A stretch of DNA of 64,000 bases, taken from assembly GCF_000143885.2 (NCBI RefSeq), contig NC_018581.1, positions 1,116,001 to 1,180,000 on the forward strand, read 5' to 3'. Under the pieces are notes generated by a model, which searched no databases, had not been told where the DNA came from, and was given only the letters and a program-made list of their open reading frames with translations. Below are positions 52,908-61,517 of the stretch, one piece after another. Every line of letters begins with the position of its first letter. Position 1 is the stretch's first letter. The position numbers and the translations under genes are program-made. This DNA comes from Gordonia sp. KTR9 (GTDB lineage: Bacteria; Actinomycetota; Actinomycetes; Mycobacteriales; Mycobacteriaceae).

Positions 52908-54173
52908 CTACCCCGACGCGACGATCAGCGGCACGAGTTGTTCGGCGGCGGTCCAGGCGCCGTGATGGCCGAGCATCATCGACTCCATCGTCTCGCGTGT
53001 GCTGCGGGTGAGGGTGGTGTTGCCGCGGGCCACCGCGACGACGTCGCCGATGCGTTGTGCGACAGCATCACTCACGATCGGTCCGAACCACTCCTCATCG
53101 ATTGTCTGCTCCCGTGGGACGACGTGGGCGGCGTCGCCGAGATATGACGACCACCCGCTCAGCACGTCGTCGGCCGATCCCGGTGTCGCGTAGACGTGCC
53201 GGACCCGTGCCTCGCCGGCCACCGCGTCGACTCCGTCGAGCAGGACGGGTGAGGTGTCGATGTCGATCGCCCGGTCGGCGGTGATCATCCCGTGGTCACC
53301 GGTGACGAGAAGGGTTGTCCCATCGTTCAATTCGGAAACAAGGTCGGCGACCAGCCGTTCCACGACATGCAGCTTCGCCAGCCACTCCGCCGACCCCGGG
53401 CCGTGGATGTGGCCGGCCATGTCGAGTTCGCTGTAGTAGGCGTATACGAACCGCCGGTGGCGACTCCGGCGACGCAGGGTGGTCAGCACGGCCTCCCGGA
53501 TGCCGTCGGGGGTCACGGCGGGCACGAACTGCCCCGAGGCACGGAACGCGGCCATCGTCAGGCCGGTTCCGCGGAACTCGCCGGGCATCACGTAGGTCAC
53601 CCGGACACCTTCGGCGGCCAGCTCTTCCAGGCTGCCGCGTTCGGTGCGGACGAGGGCCGGGGGATAGGTCATCAACGCCGACGGGCCGGAGGCGTTGTCG
53701 AGGGTCCAGCGCAGCGAGTTGAGAACGCGCCGGGACCCGCGGGTGCGGCATTCGTCGCCCGGGCGGAAGCTGTACCCGATGATCCCGTGCACTCCGCACG
53801 ACGTCCCGGCGGTGAGGCTCAGGATGCTGGTGGCGGTGGTTGCCGGGAACCCGGCCCGCAGCGTCGTCGACGTCAGTTCGCGCAGCGTCGGGGCATGGTC
53901 GGCGTAGTCGTTCAGCAGAGTCGCGCCCAGTCCGTCGATCAGCAGCACCACCACCGAATCGCCCGGCGGTACAACGGGTCCCGCGCCGCCGGGTGCGATT
54001 CCGAGCGCAACCGACGCGGCGGGCAGGACGTCGGCGAGCGTGTGGGGGAAGCCGTGCCAGTCGGCCGGGGTCAGTTCGGTCGGGGTCGGTTCGACAGGAG
54101 CAGGATCGGCCGCGAGCGGGTCCACAGCCTCGGACGCCGGGAGCGGAGCGAGCGGGTCCACAGCCTCCGTCAC
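52908..54173 (-). CDS. Alkaline-phosphatase-superfamily phosphodiesterase / nucleotide pyrophosphatase
   Basis: A 421-residue protein of the Phosphodiest (PF01663) type: VLLIDGLGATL with the first metal Asp, nucleophile Thr in AGFPATTATSI, YSELDMAGHIHG, GDHGM and LGHHGAW metal ligands. The N-terminus is Pro/Glu-rich. GTG 54173 overlaps the stop of the upstream GNAT gene (GTGA), so translation is coupled. There is no signal peptide. The substrate is unknown. Confidence 0.85.
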   Translation of the reverse strand: MTEAVDPLAPLPASEAVDPLAADPAPVEPTPTELTPADWHGFPHTLADVLPAASVALGIAPGGAGPVVPPGDSVVVLLIDGLGATLLNDYADHAPTLRELTSTTLRAGFPATTATSILSLTAGTSCGVHGIIGYSFRPGDECRTRGSRRVLNSLRWTLDNASGPSALMTYPPALVRTERGSLEELAAEGVRVTYVMPGEFRGTGLTMAAFRASGQFVPAVTPDGIREAVLTTLRRRSRHRRFVYAYYSELDMAGHIHGPGSAEWLAKLHVVERLVADLVSELNDGTTLLVTGDHGMITADRAIDIDTSPVLLDGVDAVAGEARVRHVYATPGSADDVLSGWSSYLGDAAHVVPREQTIDEEWFGPIVSDAVAQRIGDVVAVARGNTTLTRSTRETMESMMLGHHGAWTAAEQLVPLIVASG

Positions 54174-55009
54174 CGAGCCCCCGAACCGGCCGGACCGAAG
54201 GCATAATGTCCCGACCGCAGGAATTTCACGGCACGACGCGCTTCTCCCTCGACGAGCAACGGCGACAGCGCATCCCGCAGCGCGATCCGCCACCGGGCGG
54301 CGTCGAGCGGCGCGCTCACCCGCATCGACTCGACATCGCGCGGCACTTCGACGACGACGCCGGCTTCGGGGGTGACGCGCTCGTGGTGCGCGACGGGGCG
54401 GGACGGTTGGTCGACGTCGATGATCGACACCGCTCCGTCGGCGAGCAGCTCGTCCACCGATTGCGGCGGCCCCGAAACCCCCGGCCCCGACGGCGCAGCG
54501 GTGTTCAGATCCCAGGCGACCAGTACCCGGTCGGAGTCGGCGTCCCCGCCGAGCTCGTCGCCGAGCTCGCCGTAGAAGTCCTCGTAGTAGTGCATCGGCG
54601 TCGCACCGAGCTTGGCGAGGTTGAAGTAGGCGTTGCGCGCGACGAGGGGATCGAAGGTCCACGTGATCGTCGACAGGCCGCGCTCGAGGGCCCACCGGCG
54701 CTGGTGCATCTTCAGCGCGTAACCCACCTGGTGTCCGCGCCCGCGCCGGGTGACCCCGGTGATGTGGCTGTGCAGGGTCTCGCCGACCGGTGCGCCGAAG
54801 AACGCCACGCTGCCACCGGCGAGGTGGTCGCCGATGAAGGCGCCGGCGACGTAGTTGCCGGCGTGGCTGAGCGCCCGCAGCATGTCGGTACCCACGGGAC
54901 GGTTCGTCGGGTCCGGCCGCCACACGTCGTCGAAGATCCGCAGCAGGTCCTCGAGTTCGTCGGGCGAGGACAGTTCACGAACCTCGACACCGAGGGATGC
55001 ATCCGACAT
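54170..55009 (-). CDS. GNAT-superfamily acetyltransferase (COG3375 type)
   Basis: A 279-residue protein starting MSDASLGVEVRELSSPDELE with the acetyl-CoA loop TGVTRRGRGHQVGYALKMHQ and the family strand STITWTFDPLVARNAYFNLA. The C-terminal 100 residues are a second domain typical of the COG3375 group. Translationally coupled to the phosphodiesterase downstream. The acceptor substrate is not known. Confidence 0.83.
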   Translation of the reverse strand: MSDASLGVEVRELSSPDELEDLLRIFDDVWRPDPTNRPVGTDMLRALSHAGNYVAGAFIGDHLAGGSVAFFGAPVGETLHSHITGVTRRGRGHQVGYALKMHQRRWALERGLSTITWTFDPLVARNAYFNLAKLGATPMHYYEDFYGELGDELGGDADSDRVLVAWDLNTAAPSGPGVSGPPQSVDELLADGAVSIIDVDQPSRPVAHHERVTPEAGVVVEVPRDVESMRVSAPLDAARWRIALRDALSPLLVEGEARRAVKFLRSGHYAFGPAGSGAR

Positions 55010-55081
55010 GGGAACGATTGTGTCATCGCCCCGCGGCACCGGGGTCGGGGTTGGCCCAGCCCGCCGATCTAGTATCAAGGC

Positions 55082-55597
55082 ATGTCCCGCACCTCCCGAT
55101 CGCCCGACGCGTTCTCGCGCGTCGCCGCGGCAGGTGTGGTTCCCGCGGTGGCGGTCGCCGCGCACGGTGCGGCGAGCGGGGCGATGCCGAGTTCGTCGGG
55201 CATCCTGCTGAGCGTCGCGATCGGCGCGGTCGCGTCGATGCTGCTCGCGCCGGGTCGGCGACGATTCCTGACGGCTGCGGTGTCGACCACGATGATCCTG
55301 TCCGTCGCGCAGGCGGCGAGTCACTGGGCTCTCGCGCTCGACGCCGGGCACGCCGCCCACGGCACCTCGACGCTGCCGATGCTCCTCACCCACCTGGTGG
55401 CGATCCCGCTCAGCGCGGCGCTGATCGTCGTCGGTGCGCATCTGCTGGCCTCGATCGGCACGGTCATCCGATCGCTGGTGCCGCCGGTCGCCCTCGCGGC
55501 GCGCCCGGCAGCGCCCGTCTTCTGGACGCAGCCCTGTGTTCCGGCCGCACCTGCGCTGTGCGGCAACGGCGTTCGCGGACCACCCGGCACGTTCTGA
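55082..55597 (+). CDS. Small membrane protein at the head of the copper set
   Basis: A 171-residue protein with about four hydrophobic segments, His-rich loops (AAHGAASG, ASHWALALDAGHAAHG) and a Cys-containing tail. I do not recognise the family. Position directly before ycnI, copC and copD, and the histidines, suggest a metal-related role, but this is inference. Confidence 0.6.
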   Translation: MSRTSRSPDAFSRVAAAGVVPAVAVAAHGAASGAMPSSSGILLSVAIGAVASMLLAPGRRRFLTAAVSTTMILSVAQAASHWALALDAGHAAHGTSTLPMLLTHLVAIPLSAALIVVGAHLLASIGTVIRSLVPPVALAARPAAPVFWTQPCVPAAPALCGNGVRGPPGTF

Positions 55598-55682
55598 CGC
55601 GCCCGAACCCCAGATCGACAGATGTGGGGTCGATGCATGCGTCCATGCGCCCGGTCCCGAAAACCATCGAAAGACACATTCA

Positions 55683-56426
55683 ATGAAGCTCAGTTCTCCG
55701 CGGGCGACCATCGCCCGCCGCATCATCGCGCCCGCCACCGCCGCCGCAGTCGTCGGCCTCGCCTCCTTCGCGGGTGCGGGTGCCGCGTCGGCGCACGTGA
55801 CCGCCAACGCACCGACGGTCACGCAGGGCGGGTACGGCGTGGTCACCCTCGTCGTCCCCAACGAGTCCGACGCCGCGGCGACGACCGGGCTGCGTGTGAC
55901 GCTGCCGGGCCTGACCTCGGCGCGTCCCGAGGTGATGCCGGGCTGGAAGTCCGTCGTCACCAAGAAGGACGACAAGGTCACCGAGATCACCTGGACCGCC
56001 GACCCGGGTTCGCCGGGCGTTCCGGTCGGGCAGTTCGGCCAGTTCCGGTTCTCCGGCGGACCGTTCCCCGAGCAGGAGACCGTCGAACTCCCGGCGCTGC
56101 AGACCTACGCCGACGGTGAGACCGCCGACTGGAACCAGCCGACGCCCGCCGACGGCTCCGAGCCGGAGAAGCCCGCGCCGACCCTGACGCTGCCGCCCGA
56201 CTCCGGCGACGGCCACCACGGCGGCTCGCACGCCGCCGCTCCGACCGACAGCGCGCAGGCGTCGGACGGTTCGCAGGGCTCGGAGACCTCCGAGTCATCC
56301 TCCGCAGACTCCGCCGCTCGATGGCTCGGTGGAATCGGCCTGGTCGTCGGCACTCTCGGCGCGGTGATCGGCGTGGCCGCGCTGACTGTGCTCCGACGTA
56401 ACGGCCGTGGCGGCGGCAATGCCTGA
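55683..56426 (+). CDS. ycnI: YcnI-family copper-binding protein
   Basis: A 247-residue protein with a signal peptide cleaved after ASA (residue 37), which leaves His38 as the mature N-terminus. The DUF1775 domain contains MPGWKSVV and the VPVGQFGQFRF strand. A His/Ser-rich linker (DGHHGGSH) leads to a C-terminal membrane helix (about 218-240). YcnI proteins bind copper through the N-terminal His. It overlaps the copC start. Confidence 0.9.
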   Translation: MKLSSPRATIARRIIAPATAAAVVGLASFAGAGAASAHVTANAPTVTQGGYGVVTLVVPNESDAAATTGLRVTLPGLTSARPEVMPGWKSVVTKKDDKVTEITWTADPGSPGVPVGQFGQFRFSGGPFPEQETVELPALQTYADGETADWNQPTPADGSEPEKPAPTLTLPPDSGDGHHGGSHAAAPTDSAQASDGSQGSETSESSSADSAARWLGGIGLVVGTLGAVIGVAALTVLRRNGRGGGNA

Positions 56427-56970
56427 CCGTCGTCCGGTGGCTGGTCGGCGCGTCGTCCTGGTGCTTGCGGCGCTGCTGTGTCTCGGGCTCGTCGGATCGT
56501 GGGCCGCGGCCCCGGCGTCGGCGCACTCTCGGCTGGTGTCCTCCGACCCCGCCGAGGGCGCGACGGTGCAGACCGGCCCGCAGACGGTCACGTTGACCTT
56601 CAACGAACCGGTCCAGTCGTCGTATGCGGTGCTCAACGTCGTCGGGCCCGACGATCACTACTGGCAGTCCGGTGACCCCTCGGTCGACGGACCGAACGTG
56701 CGCGTCGGCGTGCGCGAGCTCGGTCCGGCCGGCGAGTACGTCGTCAACTATCGGGTGACCTCGGCCGACGGGCACGTCATCAGCGGGCAGCGCACGTTCG
56801 AGCTCGCGGTTGCCGGCAACGGCGAACCGGGCCCGGCGATCGAGGCCGTCGACGCGTCGTCGGACGAGGGAATCCCGGTGTGGTGGTTCATCGCCGGGGC
56901 CGCCGTGGTCCTGATCGTCGGACTCGGCGTCGTGTTCTGGGTGAGCCGGCGACCGTCGACACGGCGCTGA
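56407..56970 (+). CDS. copC: CopC-domain copper-binding protein
   Basis: A 187-residue protein: signal peptide ending APASA, mature start HSRLVSSDPAEGATV with the copper-ligand His. The CopC beta-sandwich contains TFNEPV and SADGHVISG, and a C-terminal membrane helix follows (about 158-178). GTG 56407 or ATG 56419 are both possible; either overlaps ycnI by 8 to 20 bases. It is likely a periplasmic copper carrier feeding CopD. Confidence 0.9.
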   Translation: MAAAMPDRRPVAGRRVVLVLAALLCLGLVGSWAAAPASAHSRLVSSDPAEGATVQTGPQTVTLTFNEPVQSSYAVLNVVGPDDHYWQSGDPSVDGPNVRVGVRELGPAGEYVVNYRVTSADGHVISGQRTFELAVAGNGEPGPAIEAVDASSDEGIPVWWFIAGAAVVLIVGLGVVFWVSRRPSTRR

Positions 56971-56989
56971 CGACCATCCGGATCGTGAC

Positions 56990-57898
56990 ATGACACTCCG
57001 CAACGGGTTCATCCTCGTGGTGACCCTGGCCGGCGGTCTGGTGGTGAGCTGGCTGCTCGCCCGTCCCGACGGTCCGGACCTGGTCGCCGTGCCCACGACC
57101 CTCGCGCTGGGCGTCTCCGTGGTGCTGCTCGGCCTGGGTGCGTTACCGACCGTCGACGCCGAGCCCTCGACCCGGGTGATCGGCCTGCTGGCCGGGGTGT
57201 GGGTGCTGGCGGTACTGGTCAGCGCCTGGATCCGCACCGCCGATCGGGCGGGCACCGAGGTGCTCGAGGTGACGGCCGGCGACTTCGGCGACGTCCTGTT
57301 CTCGGGTGCACCCGAGATGGTCGCGCTGATCGTTGCGCTGCTGATCGTCGTGTGGGTGGTGCTGGACCTGCTGACCGGGATCGAGATACCCGTCCTCGTG
57401 GTCGGTGCGCTCGCGGCGATCGGGGTGCTGGCCACCTCGATCGCCGGTCACGCGGGCAACGACTCGTGGGGTCCGTTCCTCATCGGTGCGCACGCGCTGG
57501 CCGCGGCCTGGTGGTGTGGGGTTCTCGCGGCGATGCTGATCACGGTCCGCGGGCGGTCGGGGTGGGCGCGCAGCCTGCCGGTCTTCTCCGGCCGCGCCCC
57601 CTGGGCGGTCGGTCTGCTCACGGTGACCGGCGTGGTCTCCGGGCTCGTCGAGATCGGCGGTCCGGCCGACCTCGTGAGCAGCGGCTACGGCCGCATCCTC
57701 CTCGCGAAGGCCGCGGTGCTCGCGATCCTCGTGGGCCTCGCGGATTGGCATCGACGACGCTGGTTACCGGCGGTGCAGCGGCATCGCAGCAGCGAGACGG
57801 CCTCCGTCCGTGCCGCCGTCGTCGAACTGGCGATCATGGCGGTCGCCCTGGGACTGGCGGCCGGGTTGTCGGCGACACCGCCGATCCCCGCCGGCTGA
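56990..57898 (+). CDS. copD: CopD-domain membrane protein
   Basis: A 302-residue polytopic protein with about eight membrane helices. It carries the CopD-type motifs GPFLIGAHALAAAWWCG and YGRILLAKAAVLAILVGLAD. CopD proteins import copper or pass it to cuproenzymes together with CopC. It lies 19 bp after copC. The downstream boundary is an interrupted dispersed repeat and an insertion element. Confidence 0.87.
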   Translation: MTLRNGFILVVTLAGGLVVSWLLARPDGPDLVAVPTTLALGVSVVLLGLGALPTVDAEPSTRVIGLLAGVWVLAVLVSAWIRTADRAGTEVLEVTAGDFGDVLFSGAPEMVALIVALLIVVWVVLDLLTGIEIPVLVVGALAAIGVLATSIAGHAGNDSWGPFLIGAHALAAAWWCGVLAAMLITVRGRSGWARSLPVFSGRAPWAVGLLTVTGVVSGLVEIGGPADLVSSGYGRILLAKAAVLAILVGLADWHRRRWLPAVQRHRSSETASVRAAVVELAIMAVALGLAAGLSATPPIPAG

Positions 57899-57908
57899 GC
57901 TTTCCCAC

Positions 57909-57964
57909 CTGCTCGCTAATCCGAAAGAACCGCATAACCCCTGGTCCCTGAGGTGCGAGGAGCG
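57909..57964. repeat. Left half of a dispersed repeat split by an insertion element
   Basis: The stretch ending TCCCTGAGGTGCGAGGAGCG matches the 33416-33484 block, including a related TAATCCGAAAGAACCGC segment before it. The match stops at 57964, where the IS1111-like element begins, and resumes at 59571. Confidence 0.8.
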
Positions 57965-58079
57965 ATAGACGGTATGAGGGCCTTGGGGCCGAAGGCCTCA
58001 AGCTGCAAACACATCGTGGGTTGCTGCTGCTGAGTTCACACTCGGCGGTAGCACCACATTGCAGATCAGGAGGCCTCCG

Positions 58080-59164
58080 GTGATTGTTCAGGGTACAAGT
58101 GTCGGATTGGATGTTCACGCTCGTTCGGTGGTCGCTCACGCCATCGATGAGGACAGCGGCAACGTGATTCGGGAGACGTTGGTTCCCGATGCGGCGACCA
58201 TCGTGAGCTGGCTTCACAGCTTGGCTCCGCCTGTGCGGGTTGCCTACGAGGCCGGTCCGACGGGTTTCGGATTGGCTCGGGCGATCACTGCGGCCGGATG
58301 GAGTGTGTGGTTGCCGCGCCCTCGAAGCTGCAACGGCCAGCCGGGGACCGCGTCAAGACCGATGCCCGAGACGCTGCGCACCTGGCGAAGTTGCTGCGCC
58401 TGGGCGAGGTAGTCGCGGTCGGTGTGCCCGAGGAGGGTACCGAAGCGGCCCGTGATCTGGTCCGCGCCCGCGAGGACGCTCGCAGCGACCTGATGCGGGC
58501 GCGGCATCGATTGTCCAAACTGCTTCTGCGCCAGGGGATCGTCTACTCCGGCGGGAAACCCTGGACCGGTGTTCATCAACAGTGGCTGCAGCGTCAACGT
58601 TTCGAGCTGCCGCTGTTGCAAGCCGCCTTCGACAACGACCTGGACGCGGTGTTGAGCGTGACCGCACGCCGAGACCGCCTCGATGAGCTGATCGAACAGA
58701 CCGCGGCCACCGATCCGTGGCGGGCTGTGGTCACCCGATTGTCATGTCTGCGGGGTGTGTCGACGCTGACCGCGTTCGCTCTGGCCGTCGAGATCGGCGA
58801 CTGGTCGAGGTTCAGTGGCGCCACGATCGGCTCCTACGCCGGGTTGGTGCCCTCGGAATACTCGACCGGCGGTACCCGCAGTCAGGGATCGATCACCAAG
58901 GCCGGGAACGCCCACGTGCGGCGGTTGCTGGTCGAGGCGGCCTGGCAACACCGGCGGCCCTACGGCACGCCCGGACAGACCCTGCGCCGTCGGTGGGAGG
59001 CCGCCTCACCCTCGGCCCGCGCCCGTGGCCATGCCGGCAACCGAGGGCTACACAAGCGTTGGCAACAATTCGACCGCCGCAGCAAGCATCCCTGCGTGGC
59101 CAACACCGCGATCGCTCGTGAGCTCGCCGGCTGGTGCTGGTCGCTGGCGGTGCTCGACGACTAA
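58080..59164 (+). pseudogene. IS110-family DEDD transposase split by a -1 frame change
   Basis: Frame 1 (58080-58412) gives MIVQGTSVGLDVHARSVVAH with the first Asp and YEAGPTGFGLA with the Glu. Frame 2 (from about 58298) continues VVAAPSKLQRP, TDARDAAHLAKLL with the last two Asp, and the Transposase_20 domain including SQGSITKAGN with the catalytic Ser. The frames must be joined near 58295 by a -1 shift. No slippery heptamer is obvious, so a disabling indel or sequencing error is likelier than programmed frameshifting. AGGAGG precedes GTG 58080 and lies in the palindrome GGAGGCCTCC. Confidence 0.8.
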
Positions 59165-59570
59165 CCAGCACTGACACACAATCTTGGCCACCCGCCGCGA
59201 CTGCGCTGTGGTGAACAGGGAACGAATCCACGGCGTCGCTATGTGCGCCAGCACCTCTGGGTGCACGGTACGCACGCTTACATAGACCCGTCGGTCAGCG
59301 TTTTCATCTCCTGTCGAACACCGTTGAGCGGTAACCAACCCGCGTATACACCTCTGGGTGCACGGTACGCACGCTTACATAGACCCGTCGGTCAGCGTTT
59401 TCATCTCCTGTCGAACACCGTTGAGCGGTAACCAACCCGCGTATATCAGTCCGACAACACCGTCGCGAGTAACGACCACCACACACCGCGGCGGGTGGCC
59501 AACCCCCACTACAGCCCCCTAGCAAGGAGGCCAACTCGCCATGGAACTTGACAAAGCAGCACTACATATC
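59165..59570 (+). ncRNA. Right-end non-coding region, putative bridge/seek RNA
   Basis: About 405 bp without a gene after the transposase. In IS1111-group elements the long right end encodes the guide RNA that directs insertion; this is established for the family, but the RNA here is inferred. CGTCGCT at 59234-59240 is complementary to the target half AGCGACG and could be a guide segment. Most of the region is taken up by a 97-bp tandem duplication. Confidence 0.5.
59252..59445 (+). repeat. Perfect 97-bp tandem duplication
   Basis: 59252-59348 and 59349-59445 are identical over all 97 bases (each starts CACCTCTGGGTGCACGGTAC and ends CGCGTATA). It lies in the right non-coding end of the IS1111-like element. 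Confidence 0.95.
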
Positions 59571-59651
59571 AGCGACGAGCCTCGAAGGGCCTGGTGAGGC
59601 ACGTTGTGATGCCCTTCGTGGCTCGCTTCGCTCGCACCTCAGGGAGCGGGG
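59571..59651. repeat. Right half of the split dispersed repeat, with inverted arms
   Basis: AGCGACGAGCCTCGAAGGGC continues the repeat left at 57964, followed by an inverted half ending CTCGCACCTCAGGGAGC. The arrangement parallels 33510-33592. It ends about 10 bp before the stop of the next minus-strand hydrolase gene. Confidence 0.8.
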
Positions 59652-59660
59652 GGTCGAGCC

Positions 59661-60584
59661 TCACTCGCCCAACGGCGGCCGCGACTGGTCCCAGAGCGCG
59701 AGTAGTTCGTCGATGATGTCGGTCGCCATGTGCAGGGTGCTGAGGTGACTCTCACCGGGCATCTCGTAGAGCTTCGCGTCGGGGAGCAGCGACACCATGT
59801 GCTCGCCGTGGGCGTACGGGATGATGTGGTCGTCGTCGCCGTGCCACCAGCGCACCGGCACCGTGACGTCGCCGACGCGGAAACCCCAGTCCCGTGCGAA
59901 CACCACGACGTCGGCGAACGGCGCGGCCATCCGGCGGCTCCCGCCGTGGAGCAGGTCGTCGAGGAACATGGCCCGGAACTCCGGTCGCGCCAACAGTTCT
60001 CGATCCGCCTGCGGGGACAGCCGTCCGTAGATGGTGATCGCGGGTTCGGCGATGGGCCGGGCGAAGCCGAGGGCGACGCTGAGCACCTGGCCGATCGGGT
60101 CGCCCGCGACGCTGACGAGTGGCGCCAAGAGCGTGCCGAGGCGCATGGCGCCGCCCTCGATACGGTCGGGCCCGACCGTCGGGGCGACACCGCCGAGGAT
60201 GCCGGCCGCCGTCACCCGGTCGGGCATCGCGTGCGCGACGCCGAGGGCGTACGGTCCGCCGCCGGAGAGCCCGATGATCGCGAAGTCGTCGATGCCCAGG
60301 GCTTCGAGGACCTCGGCGAGGTCGGAGGCGAAGGCAGCGACGTTGTCGTACCGATGCGGGGTCGACGACCCCACGCCCGGGCGATCCAGTCCGATGAGCC
60401 GGACCTTACGTTCGAGTGCGTACGCGCGCGCCTCGACGGGGATCTGGCGTCGCGCACCGGGTGTTCCGTGGAGCCAGACGATGGCCCGTCCGGTGGCCGA
60501 TCCGTACTCGGCGAATCCGATCCGACGATCACCGTCGGCGACGGCGATCGACCCCTCGATTTTCGGACGGGCGATGTCGATCAT
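59661..60584 (-). CDS. Alpha/beta hydrolase
   Basis: A 307-residue hydrolase with HGTPGARRQ (oxyanion), nucleophile elbow GLSGGGPYA, Asp in WHGDDDHIIP and His in GESHLST. There is no signal peptide. Similar proteins are haloperoxidase- or esterase-like; the substrate is unknown. It starts only 30 bp from the divergent hydrolase below. Confidence 0.85.
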   Translation of the reverse strand: MIDIARPKIEGSIAVADGDRRIGFAEYGSATGRAIVWLHGTPGARRQIPVEARAYALERKVRLIGLDRPGVGSSTPHRYDNVAAFASDLAEVLEALGIDDFAIIGLSGGGPYALGVAHAMPDRVTAAGILGGVAPTVGPDRIEGGAMRLGTLLAPLVSVAGDPIGQVLSVALGFARPIAEPAITIYGRLSPQADRELLARPEFRAMFLDDLLHGGSRRMAAPFADVVVFARDWGFRVGDVTVPVRWWHGDDDHIIPYAHGEHMVSLLPDAKLYEMPGESHLSTLHMATDIIDELLALWDQSRPPLGE

Positions 60585-60601
60585 GTGACCAGCATCTCAC
60601 G

Positions 60602-60607
60602 TACCGT
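60602..60607 (+). promoter_or_regulatory. -10 element for a likely leaderless hydrolase mRNA
   Basis: TACCGT fits the actinobacterial TANNNT -10 and ends 7 bases before the GTG at 60615. With no ribosome site in the 30-bp divergent gap, a leaderless transcript starting at the GTG is likely. Confidence 0.45.
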
Positions 60608-60614
60608 TGATGGC

Positions 60615-61517
60615 GTGATCCCCGAGTTCGTTCACGGCACCGCGCGCGCCATCCGCCACGTGTTCACCCCGTACCCGGCTCGGGACATCCCGGACGGACG
60701 GATGGTCGAGCTCCCCGGACGCGGGCGGGCGTTCGTCACCGATTCGGGTCCGCGCGACGCTCCCGCCGTGTTCCTCCTGCACTCGGTGCTGACGACCGGG
60801 CTGCTCTGCTGGTACCCGACCATCCCCGCCATCAACGATCGCTACCGGGTCATCACCCTGGACGCGCGTTGGCACGGCCGCGGTATCGAGTCCGAGACAT
60901 TCGACCTTCGCGACTGTGCCGACGACGTCGTCGCGCTCGCCGATGTCCTGGGCATCGACCGGTTCACGGTCGCCGGATTCTCGATGGGTGGCGGGATCGC
61001 GCAGCTGGTGTGGCGGCGCCACCCGGAGCGCGTGGCCGGCCTGGTGCTGTGTTCGACCGGTCCGTTCTTCAGCACCAACGATCCCCGGCACCGCGCGTCG
61101 TCGGAACGCATGGGACGCATCTTGCGCCCGGTGTACCGGGTGCTGCCGAGGGTGTCCGACAAGAGCCTCGACAAGGCGTCCCACACCACCATCTGGGCGC
61201 TCCGACAGTTCTTCTCGACGCCGCTCGCGCACCTCGGTGACTTCGGAAACGGCTTGGGGGAGTTCGATTCCCGTGACTGGCTGCACGAGGTCGACGTACC
61301 CACCGCGGTGGTCGTCTCCATCCGCGACCGCGTGGTCGAACCCGAACGTCAGCAGTTGCTGGTCGACGGCATCCCCGGCGCGCAGCGTTTCGAGGTCGAT
61401 GGTGGTCACGCGTGCTGTGTCCTCGGCGCGCGGTACTTCATTCCGCCGTTCGCCGAGGCGGTCGATGCGGTCACGAGGCCGTCGGCCGTCGGAGTTCACA
61501 CATCCGCTGAGGGCTGA
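60615..61517 (+). CDS. Alpha/beta hydrolase
   Basis: A 300-residue hydrolase: LLHSVLTTG, DARWHGRG, nucleophile elbow AGFSMGGGIAQ, late Asp in SIRDRVVEP and His in DGGHACCV. GTG 60615 begins VIPEFVHGTARA; the open frame back to 59730 is a shadow of the opposite hydrolase gene. No signal peptide. Substrate unknown. Confidence 0.85.
   Translation: MIPEFVHGTARAIRHVFTPYPARDIPDGRMVELPGRGRAFVTDSGPRDAPAVFLLHSVLTTGLLCWYPTIPAINDRYRVITLDARWHGRGIESETFDLRDCADDVVALADVLGIDRFTVAGFSMGGGIAQLVWRRHPERVAGLVLCSTGPFFSTNDPRHRASSERMGRILRPVYRVLPRVSDKSLDKASHTTIWALRQFFSTPLAHLGDFGNGLGEFDSRDWLHEVDVPTAVVVSIRDRVVEPERQQLLVDGIPGAQRFEVDGGHACCVLGARYFIPPFAEAVDAVTRPSAVGVHTSAEG

Larger units (their letters stand above)
57965..59570 (+). 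mobile_element. IS1111/IS110-family insertion element
   Basis: About 1.6 kb bounded by the two halves of a dispersed repeat. It carries a DEDD transposase, has no terminal inverted repeats, and has a short left non-coding end (115 bp) and a long right one (about 405 bp), which is the layout of the IS1111 group. Insertion into a repeated palindrome-like target is typical for the family. Ends are inferred by comparing the flanks with intact repeat copies, so they may be off by a few bases. Confidence 0.82.
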
